DNA of 64,000 bases from Novilysobacter_A longmucuonensis (GTDB lineage Bacteria; Pseudomonadota; Gammaproteobacteria; Xanthomonadales; Xanthomonadaceae): positions 68,000 through 131,999 of the forward strand of contig NZ_JBJMAW010000009.1 in NCBI RefSeq assembly GCF_046600735.1, written 5' to 3'. A program made the translations under genes and the position numbers. How positions within the stretch are numbered: position 1 is the stretch's first letter; each line of letters opens with the position of its first letter. This document shows positions 52,004 through 60,987 of this stretch, piece after piece. The notes beneath the pieces are model-generated. The model saw only the letters and a program-made list of their open reading frames with translations, was not told where the DNA came from and did no database searches.

Positions 52004-52462
52004 ATGCACCACACCCTGCAACTGAAAATCCTCGATGCGCGCTTCGGCGACCAGTGGCCGCTGCCGGCCTACGCGACCCAGGCCAGCGCCGGGCTCGACC
52101 TGCGGGCGGCGCTCGATGCGGAGCTGGTCCTGCAGCCGGGCGATACCGCGCTGGTACCCTCGGGCCTGGCGATGCACCTGGGCGATCCGGGACTGTGCGC
52201 GGTGATCCTGCCGCGCTCGGGGTTGGGCCACAAACACGGCATCGTGCTGGGCAACGGCACCGGCCTGATCGATGCCGACTACCAGGGGCCGTTGATGATC
52301 AGTGTGTGGAATCGCAGCGGACAGGCTTTTACGATGCAGCCGGGAGATCGCATCGCCCAGCTTGTCGTCCTGCCGATCGTGCGGGCGACGTTGCAGGTGG
52401 TCGATGCGTTCGAAACCAGCGCGCGCGGAGCCGGTGGCTTCGGCCATACCGGCGTTCGCTGA
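52004..52462 (+). CDS. dut: dUTPase
   Basis: 152 residues from the ATG at 52004 (MHHTLQLKILDARFG). Trimeric dUTPase motifs: AGLDLRA, PRSGLGHKHGIVLGNGTGLI, DADYQG, GDRIAQLVV and GAGGFGHTG. Keeps dUTP low. Conserved order coaBC-dut-algC in this family. Confidence 0.95.
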   Translation: MHHTLQLKILDARFGDQWPLPAYATQASAGLDLRAALDAELVLQPGDTALVPSGLAMHLGDPGLCAVILPRSGLGHKHGIVLGNGTGLIDADYQGPLMISVWNRSGQAFTMQPGDRIAQLVVLPIVRATLQVVDAFETSARGAGGFGHTGVR

Positions 52463-52517
52463 GCGGCGGGCGTGTGACCATGCCGGCAGATCCCGTGCAG
52501 CCATCCAGGGGCGGAAC

Positions 52518-54854
52518 ATGAATCTCAACATCGAACGGCCACAGTTCTCGGCCGAGCAACTCAAGCCGCTGCGGCCGGTGGTGATCGCCGCCGCACTGCT
52601 GCTGGCCGCCTGGTTCGCGTGGAGCGGCTGGCAGCAGCACCGTGACGATGCGCGCCGAAGCGACCTGCAGCAATCGCGCGATCTGGCCGTGCAGTCGGTG
52701 CGCTCGGCGCTGCTGTCCGAGCACCGGCAGTTGGAACAGCAACTGGCCGGCACCGGCTTCCAAGCGGCCATTGCCGAGGGCGACCTCGAACTGGCCGGCA
52801 CCCGTCTGACCGACGGCTGGCCCGGCGCGAGCAGTGGCCAGGTGCTCGCGTCCGATCTCGATGATGCCTACAGCGCGTTGGCCGAATCCAAGCAGCCCGG
52901 CAGCTACGGCCGCCTGGCCGCGCTCGAGGCGGCGATCGCCACCGACGGTCCGGTCGCCTGGGTGATCCGCGACGGCAGCGCGATGCAACTGGTCCTCGCC
53001 GCGCCGGTGCACCGCGGTGAGCGGCTGGCCGGGGTGGCCACCGTGCAGATGCCGTTGCGGCGCATCGCCGCCGGCGTGGAGGACGCCGAGGTTGCGGACG
53101 ACAGCTACCTGGCCCTGCGCCAGAGCAGCCAGAGCGTGATCGAGCGCGGCGATACCAGCCTGTCCAATGGCGCCGAAGCGCTGGCCGCCAAGGTGCCCGA
53201 GAGCAACCTGCGCGTCGTTGCCGCCGTGCCCGACGTGGCCGGCGGCCCGTTCGGGTTCGGCGCACTGGGCTGCTTTGTCGCCGCCGCCGTGCTCGCGCTG
53301 CTGGCCCTGCTGGCCTGGCGCCCGCCGCAGATTCGCACCTCGCCTGCCGACGCCGATGCTGACGAGACCGGGGACGCCGCCGAGCGGACCCTGGCCGAAT
53401 CGCTCAAACAATCCCCCCCCACACCTGCAGCGGTGCCCGTGAGCAAACCCGAATCCAGACCAGCCGCGACTCCGGTCGCGATCGACCGCGGCATCTTTCG
53501 CGCCTACGACATCCGCGGGATTGTCGGCCAGAGCCTCGATGCCAGCGTCGCCGAGCTGATCGGCCATGCGGTCGGTTCGTTGATGCACGAGCAGGGACTC
53601 ACCGACATCGTGGTTGGCCGCGACGGTCGGCTGTCCGGCCCGGATCTGGTCGAAGGCCTGATCCGCGGCCTGCGCAAGGCCGGTCGCAATGTCACCGATA
53701 TCGGCATGGCGCCGACGCCGCTGATCTACTTCGGCGCGTTCCACCTGCGCGCCGGCTCCTGCGTATCGGTCACCGGCAGCCACAACCCGCCCGACTACAA
53801 CGGCTTCAAGGTGGTCGTCGGCGGCGAGACCCTGTCGGGCGACGCCATCACCGACCTGTACGCACGCATCGCCGACGACCGCCTGCACACTGCCGAAGCG
53901 CCGGGCAACCTGCATTCGCGCGACATCAACGAGGACTACGTGCAGCGCGTGGCCTCCGACGTGCAGATCGACCGGCCGCTGAAGGTCGTGGTCGACGCCG
54001 GCAACGGCGTCGCCGGCGAGCTCGGCCCGCGCGTGCTCGAGGCGATCGGCGCGGAGGTCACGCCGCTGTACTGCGAGATCGACGGCACCTTCCCCCACCA
54101 TCACCCCGACCCGAGTGACGCGGCCAACCTGGCCGACCTCATCCAGATGGTCGGCCGGCTGGACGCCGACCTGGGCATCGCCTTCGACGGCGATGGCGAC
54201 CGCCTCGGCGTGGTGACGCGCGAAGGCGCGAACATCTATCCCGACCGCCTGCTGATGCTGTTCGCCGCCGACGTGCTGGAGCGCAATCCCGGCGCGATGA
54301 TCATCTACGACGTCAAGTGCACCGGCCGCCTGCCCGGCCACATCCTGCGCCACGGCGGCAGCCCGCTGATGTGGAAGACCGGGCACTCGCTGATCAAGGC
54401 CAAGATGCGCGAAACCGACGCCGAGCTGGCCGGCGAGATGAGCGGGCATTTCTTCTTCAAGGAGCGCTGGTACGGCTTCGACGACGGCATCTACGCCGCC
54501 GCGCGCCTGCTGGAGATCCTGGCGGCGCGACCGCAGAGCCCCAGCGAGACATTGATGGCACTGCCCGATGGCGTGGCCACGGCCGAGATCAAGGTCGAAG
54601 CGCCGGGCGGCGACCCGCACAGCTTCGTCGAGCGCTTCGTGGCTGCGGCCAAGTTCGAGGGCGCGCGGCTGTCGACGATCGACGGCCTGCGGGTGGACTG
54701 GCCGGACGGCTGGGGCCTGGTGCGCGCCTCCAACACCACCCCGGTGCTGGTGCTGCGTTTCGACGCCGACAGCAAGGAGGCGATGGTCCGGATCAAGGCC
54801 GACTTCCAAGCGCAGCTGCTGGCGGTAGACCCCAACCTGCAGTTGCCCTTCTAA
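52518..54854 (+). CDS. algC: Phosphomannomutase/phosphoglucomutase with N-terminal membrane region
   Basis: 778 residues from the ATG at 52518. The C-terminal about 460 residues are the alpha-D-phosphohexomutase: FRAYDIRGIVG, TGSHNPPDYNG with the phosphoserine near 420, FDGDGDRLG (Mg site near 557) and GEMSGHFFF. The N-terminal about 300 residues add two membrane helices (about 21-38 and 253-271) flanking a periplasmic region, the long AlgC form of pseudomonads and relatives. Supplies mannose-1-P and glucose-1-P for LPS and exopolysaccharide. Confidence 0.93.
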   Translation: MNLNIERPQFSAEQLKPLRPVVIAAALLLAAWFAWSGWQQHRDDARRSDLQQSRDLAVQSVRSALLSEHRQLEQQLAGTGFQAAIAEGDLELAGTRLTDGWPGASSGQVLASDLDDAYSALAESKQPGSYGRLAALEAAIATDGPVAWVIRDGSAMQLVLAAPVHRGERLAGVATVQMPLRRIAAGVEDAEVADDSYLALRQSSQSVIERGDTSLSNGAEALAAKVPESNLRVVAAVPDVAGGPFGFGALGCFVAAAVLALLALLAWRPPQIRTSPADADADETGDAAERTLAESLKQSPPTPAAVPVSKPESRPAATPVAIDRGIFRAYDIRGIVGQSLDASVAELIGHAVGSLMHEQGLTDIVVGRDGRLSGPDLVEGLIRGLRKAGRNVTDIGMAPTPLIYFGAFHLRAGSCVSVTGSHNPPDYNGFKVVVGGETLSGDAITDLYARIADDRLHTAEAPGNLHSRDINEDYVQRVASDVQIDRPLKVVVDAGNGVAGELGPRVLEAIGAEVTPLYCEIDGTFPHHHPDPSDAANLADLIQMVGRLDADLGIAFDGDGDRLGVVTREGANIYPDRLLMLFAADVLERNPGAMIIYDVKCTGRLPGHILRHGGSPLMWKTGHSLIKAKMRETDAELAGEMSGHFFFKERWYGFDDGIYAAARLLEILAARPQSPSETLMALPDGVATAEIKVEAPGGDPHSFVERFVAAAKFEGARLSTIDGLRVDWPDGWGLVRASNTTPVLVLRFDADSKEAMVRIKADFQAQLLAVDPNLQLPF

Positions 54855-54881
54855 AAGTGGTGCCGCGCAGCGGCACTCCGA

Positions 54882-55069
54882 TTGCCCTCCCCTTCAAGGG
54901 GAGGGCAAGGGAGGGGATGGGTTAGCCTTCCCGCTCCCGCGTTTCCTTCTCCCGCTTGCGGGAGAAGGTGCCCGCAGGGCGGATGAGGGCGCACGACACC
55001 CGTCAGTCGACGCAAGCCCGTTCCGCGCGCCCTCACCCCAGCCCTCTCCCGCAAGCGGGAGAGGGGGTT
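54882..55069. repeat. Hairpins and REP-like elements between algC and the next gene
   Basis: A perfect palindrome TTGCCCTCCCCTT-C-AAGGGGAGGGCAA (54882-54908) starts 28 bases after the algC stop and may terminate it. Then come CTTCTCCCGCTTGCGGGAG (near 54950) and CCCTCTCCCGCAAGCGGGAG (near 55049), facing each other. They are the same family as at 18740-18906. The spacer is between convergent genes. Confidence 0.7.
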
Positions 55070-55084
55070 GTCCCCGATGACCGG

Positions 55085-55732
55085 TCAGCTGTCCGCGCCG
55101 TCGGGCGACTTGATCTCGCGGTAGCGCTGCAAGGCCCCCTCCAACTCGCCCTCGATCTCGCCGCGGTCGCGGCGCTGCTCTGCCAGCAGGCTTTGCTGGC
55201 GCAGCAGCTGGTCGTGCTGGGTCTGGATGGTCGCGGTCAGCGGCTTGGGTATCGGCTTGCCGCCCAACTCGCTGTCGCTGGCGCGTCGCAGCAGGCTCAG
55301 CAGGCTGTGGCGCAGGCCGGCGATCCCGAGCTGGGAGGCTTTCACCGTCTCATCGAGCAAGGTGATGCGGTGCTGGAAAGCGCGGCGCAGCTCGGCTTCG
55401 CTGGCATACGACTCGGCCATCGCGCGGTCGCGCCGCGCCGCCGCAGCCAGGGCGGCTGCCGCAGCGGCATTGGCTTCGGCGTCGGCGTCGGCGGCGGCGC
55501 GCTCTCCGGGAGTGAGCGCGCGGTCCACCGCACGGGTGGTCAGGCCACTGACGGCGCTGATCTCGGTGCGGGCGTTGTCGACCGCCGATGCAGGCAGCGC
55601 ATCGCCGCAGACACGGCGGCCGTTGTCGTCCCAGCAGTAGACCTTCTTGGCCGGTGCCGACTTCTGCGCAAGCGCGAGCGGAGCCAGGCTCAGTAGCAAA
55701 GTCGCGGTCAGCAGTGCAATGGATTTCTTCAT
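55085..55732 (-). CDS. Hypothetical secreted protein
   Basis: 215 residues from the ATG at 55732. Signal peptide MKKSIALLTATLLLSLAPLA then LAQ, with likely cleavage after it. The mature part starts KKVYCWDDNGRRVCGDALPA, a short Cys-pair segment like DUF4124 proteins. It continues as Ala/Arg-rich helix, probably coiled coil (LLRQQSLLAEQRRDRGEIEG). Periplasmic, function unknown. Just downstream of pyrE on the same strand. Confidence 0.8.
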   Translation of the reverse strand: MKKSIALLTATLLLSLAPLALAQKSAPAKKVYCWDDNGRRVCGDALPASAVDNARTEISAVSGLTTRAVDRALTPGERAAADADAEANAAAAAALAAAARRDRAMAESYASEAELRRAFQHRITLLDETVKASQLGIAGLRHSLLSLLRRASDSELGGKPIPKPLTATIQTQHDQLLRQQSLLAEQRRDRGEIEGELEGALQRYREIKSPDGADS

Positions 55733-55814
55733 ATGCAACGGTAGCTTGTGCAGGTTGTTTCGAAGAGCTAAAGCAAGACTCGGGCCACGATGCGGCAACC
55801 CCGACTTCGCCGGC

Positions 55815-56492
55815 TCAGGCCGCGCCGAGACTGCCATAGGCCTGGCGATACGCCAGCAGGCGCTCGCGCTGCGCGGCAAACTCGGTGCTGGTGCCGGTGA
55901 AGGCCAGCAGATCGCCGAGGCTGGCGACCGCCACCACCGGCAGTCCCTGTTCCTGCGCGACAGTTTCTGCCGCCGAGCGTCGCGAGACCGCCGGATCGAC
56001 CACCTCCTGCCGATCCAGCGCTATCACGATGCCGGCAACCTCGCCGCCGGCCTGCGCGATGATCGCCAGCGCCTCGGCGATGGCGGTGCCGGCGGTGATC
56101 ACGTCGTCGACGATCAGCACGCGGCGGCCGCCCAGCGGCGCCCCGACCAGGCTGCCGCCCTCGCCGTGGGCTTTGGCTTCCTTGCGGTTGAACGCGACCG
56201 GCAGGTCGCGGCCGCGGCGCGCGTACTCGCAGGCCAGCGCAGTCGCCAGCGGGATGCCCTTGTACGCGGGGCCGAACAGCAGGTCGAAATCGGGCTGGTC
56301 GTGCGCGGCCGCATGCGCATCGATCGCATCGGCGTAGCAGCCGGCCAGCTCGGCCAGGGCCGCGCCGGAATCGAACCGTCCGGCGTTGAAGAAATACGGG
56401 CTCTGGCGGCCGGACTTGAGGGTGAACTCGCCGAAGCGCAGTGCCTGAGCGCGCAGCGCGAGCTGCAGGAATCGGTTGCGGTGGTCGGTCAT
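55815..56492 (-). CDS. pyrE: Orotate phosphoribosyltransferase
   Basis: 225 residues. PRPP loop RRVLIVDDVITAGTAIAEAL near residue 130, and FTLKSGRQSPYFFNAG for the family start. Converts orotate to OMP in UMP synthesis. Overlaps the upstream GNAT gene by 4 bases, a typical coupled pair. Follows dut/algC as in related genomes. Confidence 0.95.
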   Translation of the reverse strand: MTDHRNRFLQLALRAQALRFGEFTLKSGRQSPYFFNAGRFDSGAALAELAGCYADAIDAHAAAHDQPDFDLLFGPAYKGIPLATALACEYARRGRDLPVAFNRKEAKAHGEGGSLVGAPLGGRRVLIVDDVITAGTAIAEALAIIAQAGGEVAGIVIALDRQEVVDPAVSRRSAAETVAQEQGLPVVAVASLGDLLAFTGTSTEFAAQRERLLAYRQAYGSLGAA

Positions 56493-57058
56493 GGGGGGCT
56501 TTGGTCGATGAGGGCGGGCGGCCGGCGGCCAGGCGTGTCGCCTTGCGCGGACCCGTGCAGCCAGTACAGCAGCAGCTGTTGTGGCCCCGCGTCACCGCCG
56601 GCCAGTCGCTCGCCGCTGTCGAGGAACCCGGCCCGGCGATACGCGGCCAGCGCCGCGGGGTTGTCGCGATGCACGGCCAGGGCCAGCACCCGCCGCCGCG
56701 GGTGGCGCCGGCGCAGGTCGGCGCAGCACGCACGCACCGCACGCGTGCCGTAGCCGCGGCCCTGCATGCGCTCATCGATCAGCATCGCGCGCAGGCCGAC
56801 GCTGGGTGCGCCCAGGCTGCGCCCGGCGATCGCATTCGGGGCGAAGTCGAGCCGATAGAAGCCGACCACCGTCCGGTCGGCGAACACCGCCATCGGCTCG
56901 CTGAGCGGGTCGCGCTCGGCGTCGAGCAGATTGAACGGGTGATCGCCTACGCAGGCGGTCTGCTCCGGCGCGGCACGCAGCGCACGCACCTCCGGCGCCG
57001 AGCCGGCATCGACCGGGGCGACGTGGATGCGGACAGGCGGGGGCGACGGAGCCGGCAT
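56489..57058 (-). CDS. GNAT-family acetyltransferase
   Basis: 189 residues from the ATG at 57058 (MPAPSPPPVRIHVAPVD). The acetyl-CoA site is MQGRGYGTRAVRACCADLRR, followed by VHRDNPAALAAYRRAGFLDS, the usual GNAT tail motif. Substrate unknown. Ends with a 4-base overlap with pyrE, so it is read first in that operon. Confidence 0.88.
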   Translation of the reverse strand: MPAPSPPPVRIHVAPVDAGSAPEVRALRAAPEQTACVGDHPFNLLDAERDPLSEPMAVFADRTVVGFYRLDFAPNAIAGRSLGAPSVGLRAMLIDERMQGRGYGTRAVRACCADLRRRHPRRRVLALAVHRDNPAALAAYRRAGFLDSGERLAGGDAGPQQLLLYWLHGSAQGDTPGRRPPALIDQSPP

Positions 57059-57140
57059 GAGGTGAATGATAGGCCACACACGTCCGGGTCCGGCCGTGAT
57101 CGCGTTGTTATGATCCGGGCACTCATCCCGCGGAGCCCGC

Positions 57141-57947
57141 ATGCGCATCATCAGCTTCAACGCCAACGGGCTGCGCTCGGCCGCCCGCAAGGGGTTTTTC
57201 GACTGGTTTCCGGCGCAGGACGCCGACCTGCTGTGCGTGCAGGAAACCAAGGCGCAGGAGCACCAGTTGGGCGGGCCGGACGGCCTGGACAAGAGCTTCC
57301 TGCCGGAGGGCTACCGCGCGTTCTTCCGCGATGCCACCAAGAAAGGCTACAGCGGCGTGGCGATCTATTCCCGGCGCGAGCCCGACGAGGTCCGCACCGC
57401 GCTGGACTGGGCGCCGTTCGACGAGGAGGGCCGCTATATCGAGGCGCGGTTCGGCAACCTCAGCGTGGTTTCGTTCTACATTCCCTCCGGCTCGTCGGGC
57501 GAGCTGCGCCAGGGCTTCAAGTTCGAGGTGATGGACTGGCTCAAGCCGGTGCTCGACGGCTGGCTCGCCAGCGGCCGCGAGTACGTGCTGTGCGGCGACT
57601 GGAACATCGTGCGCTCGGCGCTGGACATCAGGAACTGGAAGTCCAACCAGAAGAACTCCGGCTGCCTGCCGCCCGAGCGCGACTGGCTCAACGCCCTGTG
57701 CAGCGATGCGGCCGGCGACCGTTGCTGGGTCGACACCTACCGCGCGCTGCATGCCGAAGGCCAGGACTACACCTGGTGGAGCAACCGCGGCGCGGCGCGC
57801 GCCAAGGACGTGGGCTGGCGGCTCGATTACCAGCTGGCGACCCCGGGGCTCGCCGGCACGCTGCGCGGGTGTGCGATCGCGCGTGAGCCGCGCTTCTCCG
57901 ACCATGCCCCGTTCACCGTCGACTATGCCTGGGAGCTTGGCCGATGA
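57141..57947 (+). CDS. xthA: Exodeoxyribonuclease III
   Basis: 268 residues. AP endonuclease/exonuclease family: MRIISFNANGLRSAARKGFF, LLCVQETKAQ with its Mg Glu, CGDWNIV with catalytic Asp/Asn, WWSNRG, and SDHAPFTVDY with the catalytic His. Works in base excision repair. Divergent from the GNAT gene; its end overlaps ampG by 4 bases. Confidence 0.95.
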   Translation: MRIISFNANGLRSAARKGFFDWFPAQDADLLCVQETKAQEHQLGGPDGLDKSFLPEGYRAFFRDATKKGYSGVAIYSRREPDEVRTALDWAPFDEEGRYIEARFGNLSVVSFYIPSGSSGELRQGFKFEVMDWLKPVLDGWLASGREYVLCGDWNIVRSALDIRNWKSNQKNSGCLPPERDWLNALCSDAAGDRCWVDTYRALHAEGQDYTWWSNRGAARAKDVGWRLDYQLATPGLAGTLRGCAIAREPRFSDHAPFTVDYAWELGR

Positions 57948-59248
57948 ACGACGCGGCGGCGGGAGCCTACAAGGGCTGGCGCGGCATCCGCCGTGCGTTC
58001 GGCACGCCATCGGCGTTCACGCTGCTGCTGCTCGGCTTCGGCTCCGGCCTGCCGTTCCTGCTGATCGCCTCGATGACGCTGTCCACGCGCCTGCGTGACG
58101 TCGGGCTGGACCTGGGCAGCATCGGCCTGATCAGCCTGGCCAGCTTCTTCTATCTGCTGAAGTTCCTGTGGGCGCCGCTGATCGACCGCTATGCATTCCC
58201 GCTGACCGCATTCCTCGGTCGCCGGCGCTCCTGGCTGCTGGCGTCGCAGATCGGCGTCACGGCCGGACTGGCGGCGCTCGCGCTAACGCGCCCGGAGATG
58301 GACGTGACCGCGCTGGTGATCTGGGTGCTGATCGCCTCGTTCGCCGGCGCCACCCAGGATTCGGCGGTCGATGCCTACCGCATCGAAATCGCGCCGGTGG
58401 ATGCGCAGGCCGCGCTGGCGGCGACCTATACGCTGGGTTACCGCATCGGCCTGATCCTGGCCGGCGCCGGTGCGCTGTACCTGGCCGAGTTCCGCGGCTG
58501 GCAGACGGCCTATTTGGCGATGGCCGCATTGATGCTGCTGCCGATCGTGACCACGCTGCTGTGCCGCGAACCGGTCGCCCCGGAGGCGACCGTACAGCGC
58601 CGGATCGACTTCTTCGGCGCGTTCTGGCAGCCGTTCTCAAGCTTCTTCTCGACCAATGGCCTGGTGCTCGGGCTGGCGCTGCTGGTGTTCGTCGGCCTGT
58701 TCAAGTTTCCCGACCAGGTGATCGGCGTCATGGCCGGGCCCTTCTATCTGGACTCGGGCTACAGCAAGGCCGACATCGCCACGGTATCGAAACTCTACGG
58801 CGTGTGGATGGGCATTGCCGGCGCGTTCCTCGGCGGCGTGGCGGTGGCCGCGTTCGGCTTCCGCCGGATGCTGTTCCTGGCCGCGATCGGGGTGGCGGTG
58901 TCGAATCTGGCGTTCGTGCTGATGGCGCAGTACCCGTCGCAGATATGGGCCTTCTATGCCGCGATCAGTGCCGACAACCTGTTCCAGGGGTTCGCCGGGG
59001 TGGTGCTGATCGCTTTCATGTCGTCGTTGACCGACCGCAATTTCACCGCCACCCAGTACGCCCTGCTGGTGTCGCTGGCCAACCTGCCGGGCAAGTTCGT
59101 CGGCGGGTTATCGGGTTACATTGTCGAGGCGAGCTCCTACGTCGCGTTCTTCGTGCTGAGTGCCCTGACGGTGGTTCCGACAATGATGCTGCTGATGTGG
59201 CTGTGGGGTCGAATCCAGGAGCCCGTGCGCCACGTCGAACAAGGGTGA
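57944..59248 (+). CDS. ampG: Muropeptide permease AmpG
   Basis: 434 residues, about 12 membrane helices, MFS fold. AmpG imports GlcNAc-anhydroMurNAc peptides for wall recycling. Signatures are GFGSGLPFLLIASMTLSTRL near the start, then KFLWAPLIDRY and FAGATQDSAVDAYRIE. Starts 4 bases inside the end of xthA. Downstream anmK handles the anhydroMurNAc, so the recycling genes are close by. Confidence 0.93.
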   Translation: MNDAAAGAYKGWRGIRRAFGTPSAFTLLLLGFGSGLPFLLIASMTLSTRLRDVGLDLGSIGLISLASFFYLLKFLWAPLIDRYAFPLTAFLGRRRSWLLASQIGVTAGLAALALTRPEMDVTALVIWVLIASFAGATQDSAVDAYRIEIAPVDAQAALAATYTLGYRIGLILAGAGALYLAEFRGWQTAYLAMAALMLLPIVTTLLCREPVAPEATVQRRIDFFGAFWQPFSSFFSTNGLVLGLALLVFVGLFKFPDQVIGVMAGPFYLDSGYSKADIATVSKLYGVWMGIAGAFLGGVAVAAFGFRRMLFLAAIGVAVSNLAFVLMAQYPSQIWAFYAAISADNLFQGFAGVVLIAFMSSLTDRNFTATQYALLVSLANLPGKFVGGLSGYIVEASSYVAFFVLSALTVVPTMMLLMWLWGRIQEPVRHVEQG

Positions 59249-59257
59249 GGCTGTGTC

Positions 59258-59632
59258 ATGAGCGAGATCGTGTTGCGCGACATCGATCCGATACTGTCGG
59301 AGCGCATCCGGCGGATCGCGGAAGGCCACGGCTGGAGTGTGCAGGACGCGCTGATGCACCTGCTCGAACACGGACTGTTCGTATGCGAGGGCGAGATGGC
59401 CGGGCGGTTCGATGACTCCGATGCCACTGCGCTGCAGGCCGCGATCGCGGCGCTGGAGGAGGTACCGGACGATCCTGGTTTTTCGCTGATCGGCCGCGCC
59501 GAACCGGCCGAACCGGCCGCACCGGCCAGCCGCGGCCCGGACCAGTCGATTGCGCGGCATCTGTTCGAGGGGCATCCGATGCCCGATGTGCCGCAGGGAG
59601 AACGGCGGCCGAACAAGCGCGACGCCGAGTAG
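59258..59632 (+). CDS. Small ribbon-helix-helix-like protein
   Basis: 124 residues. The first about 40 residues, MSEIVLRDIDPILSERIRRI then AEGHGWSVQDALMHLLEHGL, look like a ribbon-helix-helix of the FitA type. The rest is low-complexity and Pro/Ala-rich. No toxin gene is adjacent, so an orphan antitoxin or regulator is possible. Begins 9 bases after ampG, so probably in its operon. Confidence 0.7.
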   Translation: MSEIVLRDIDPILSERIRRIAEGHGWSVQDALMHLLEHGLFVCEGEMAGRFDDSDATALQAAIAALEEVPDDPGFSLIGRAEPAEPAAPASRGPDQSIARHLFEGHPMPDVPQGERRPNKRDAE

Positions 59633-59685
59633 CGCATCGGACGGTCGCCTGGTGCCGGGCGGCGTATTCACCGGCGGCCAGGTGC

Positions 59686-59743
59686 GGCGGGTTGAAAACC
59701 CGCCCTACGGATCTCGTACTGGTAGGGCGGGTTTCAACCCGCC
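59686..59743. repeat. REP-like inverted repeat GGCGGGTT / AACCCGCC
   Basis: GGCGGGTTGAAAACCCGCCC then TAC, and GTAGGGCGGGTTTCAACCCG then CC, inverted about 13 bases apart. Each arm is itself a hairpin. The site lies between the convergent small gene and anmK, so it may end both transcripts. A GTAG relative of the other REPs. Confidence 0.75.
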
Positions 59744-59786
59744 ATCGGGCACCGCGTGGCGCTCGGTCCCGCTGCAGGCGGGAGCC

Positions 59787-60983
59787 TCAGCCCGGATACA
59801 CCGCGCCGAGCACGCGTGGCCCGCGCGCCCCGCTCACGCTCGGCAGGTTGCCGGGCAAGCCGGCCAGGGTCTGCCGGGCCAGCCACGCGAACCCCATGGC
59901 CTCGACGAAATCCGGATCGAGCCCGTAGTCGGCCGTCGACTGCAGCGTCGTCTGCGGCAGGTGCGCGGCAAGCCGCTCCAGCAGCCGCGGGTTGCGCACG
60001 CCGCCACCGCAGACGATCACGCGGCGGGTGCGTGGTTGATGCGCCCGCAGCGCGTCCGCCGCGGTGACCGCGCTCAGTTCGAGCAGCGTGGCCTGCACGT
60101 CCTCGGCGGCTTCATCACCGCGCAGCGCGGCCTGCACCCAGTCGAGGTGGAACTGTTCGCGGCCGGTGCTCTTGGGCGGCGGCAGGGCGAACCACGAGTC
60201 CTCGAGCAGGCGCGCCAGCAGGGCGGCATCGACCTGTCCGCGCGCCGCAAACGCGCCGTCAGCATCGTAGGGCTGGCCGAGGTGGCGTTCGCACCAGGCA
60301 TCCAGCAACGCATTGGCCGGCCCGGTATCGAACCCGCGCACGGTGCCGGCGGTCGATGAGGCGGTACGCGGCAGCAGGGTGAAGTTGGCGATGCCGCCGA
60401 GGTTGAGCACCGCCCGGTCCTCCTCGGCCGCATGCAGCATCGCGGCATGGAACGCCGGCATCAGCGGCGCGCCATGGCCGCCGGCGGCGACATCGCGGCG
60501 ACGGAAATCGGCCACCGTGGTGATGCCGCAGCGCTCGGCGATGAGGTTGCCGTCGCCGAGTTGCCAGGTGAACGGGTGGTGGCCGTCGAAACCGGCGCCA
60601 TCGGGGCGGTGGCGCACGGTCTGGCCGTGCGAGCCGATCGCCAGGACCTGCTCGCGCGTCACTCTGGCCTCGTCGATCAGCTGCCTGGCGGCGTCGGCGA
60701 AAGCCTCGCCGATCTGCACGTCCAGCGTACCCAGTTCATCCAGCGAATCGGCCGCACCGCCCTGGCCAAGCGCGACCAGTCGCGGGCGCAACTGCGTCGC
60801 CCACGGATAGGTGCGGCCGAGCACGAGTTTGCAGGCGACGGGCCCGGCGGTTGCGGGGGCGTTGAAACGCACCAGCGCGGCATCGATGCCGTCGGCGCTG
60901 GTGCCGGATATCAGGCCGAGGAACAGGCCGTCGGCGGCCGCCCGGCCCGCGACGGCCCGCGGATCCGCCGGAGCGGCGCTCAC
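59787..60983 (-). CDS. anmK: Anhydro-N-acetylmuramic acid kinase
   Basis: 398 residues. LFLGLISGTSADGIDAALVR near residue 20 is the family start. GSHGQTVRHRPD, LGGIANFTLLP and GFDTGPANALLDAW follow. Phosphorylates and opens anhydroMurNAc from recycled wall. It is 4 bases downstream of the M23 peptidase gene, so the two form a cell-wall operon. Confidence 0.94.
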   Translation of the reverse strand: MSAAPADPRAVAGRAAADGLFLGLISGTSADGIDAALVRFNAPATAGPVACKLVLGRTYPWATQLRPRLVALGQGGAADSLDELGTLDVQIGEAFADAARQLIDEARVTREQVLAIGSHGQTVRHRPDGAGFDGHHPFTWQLGDGNLIAERCGITTVADFRRRDVAAGGHGAPLMPAFHAAMLHAAEEDRAVLNLGGIANFTLLPRTASSTAGTVRGFDTGPANALLDAWCERHLGQPYDADGAFAARGQVDAALLARLLEDSWFALPPPKSTGREQFHLDWVQAALRGDEAAEDVQATLLELSAVTAADALRAHQPRTRRVIVCGGGVRNPRLLERLAAHLPQTTLQSTADYGLDPDFVEAMGFAWLARQTLAGLPGNLPSVSGARGPRVLGAVYPG

Positions 60984-60987
60984 CGCC

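Noticed and set aside
57123..58010. Minus-strand frame opposite xthA
   Set aside because: It is the mirror of a clear exonuclease III gene and has no recognisable domain.
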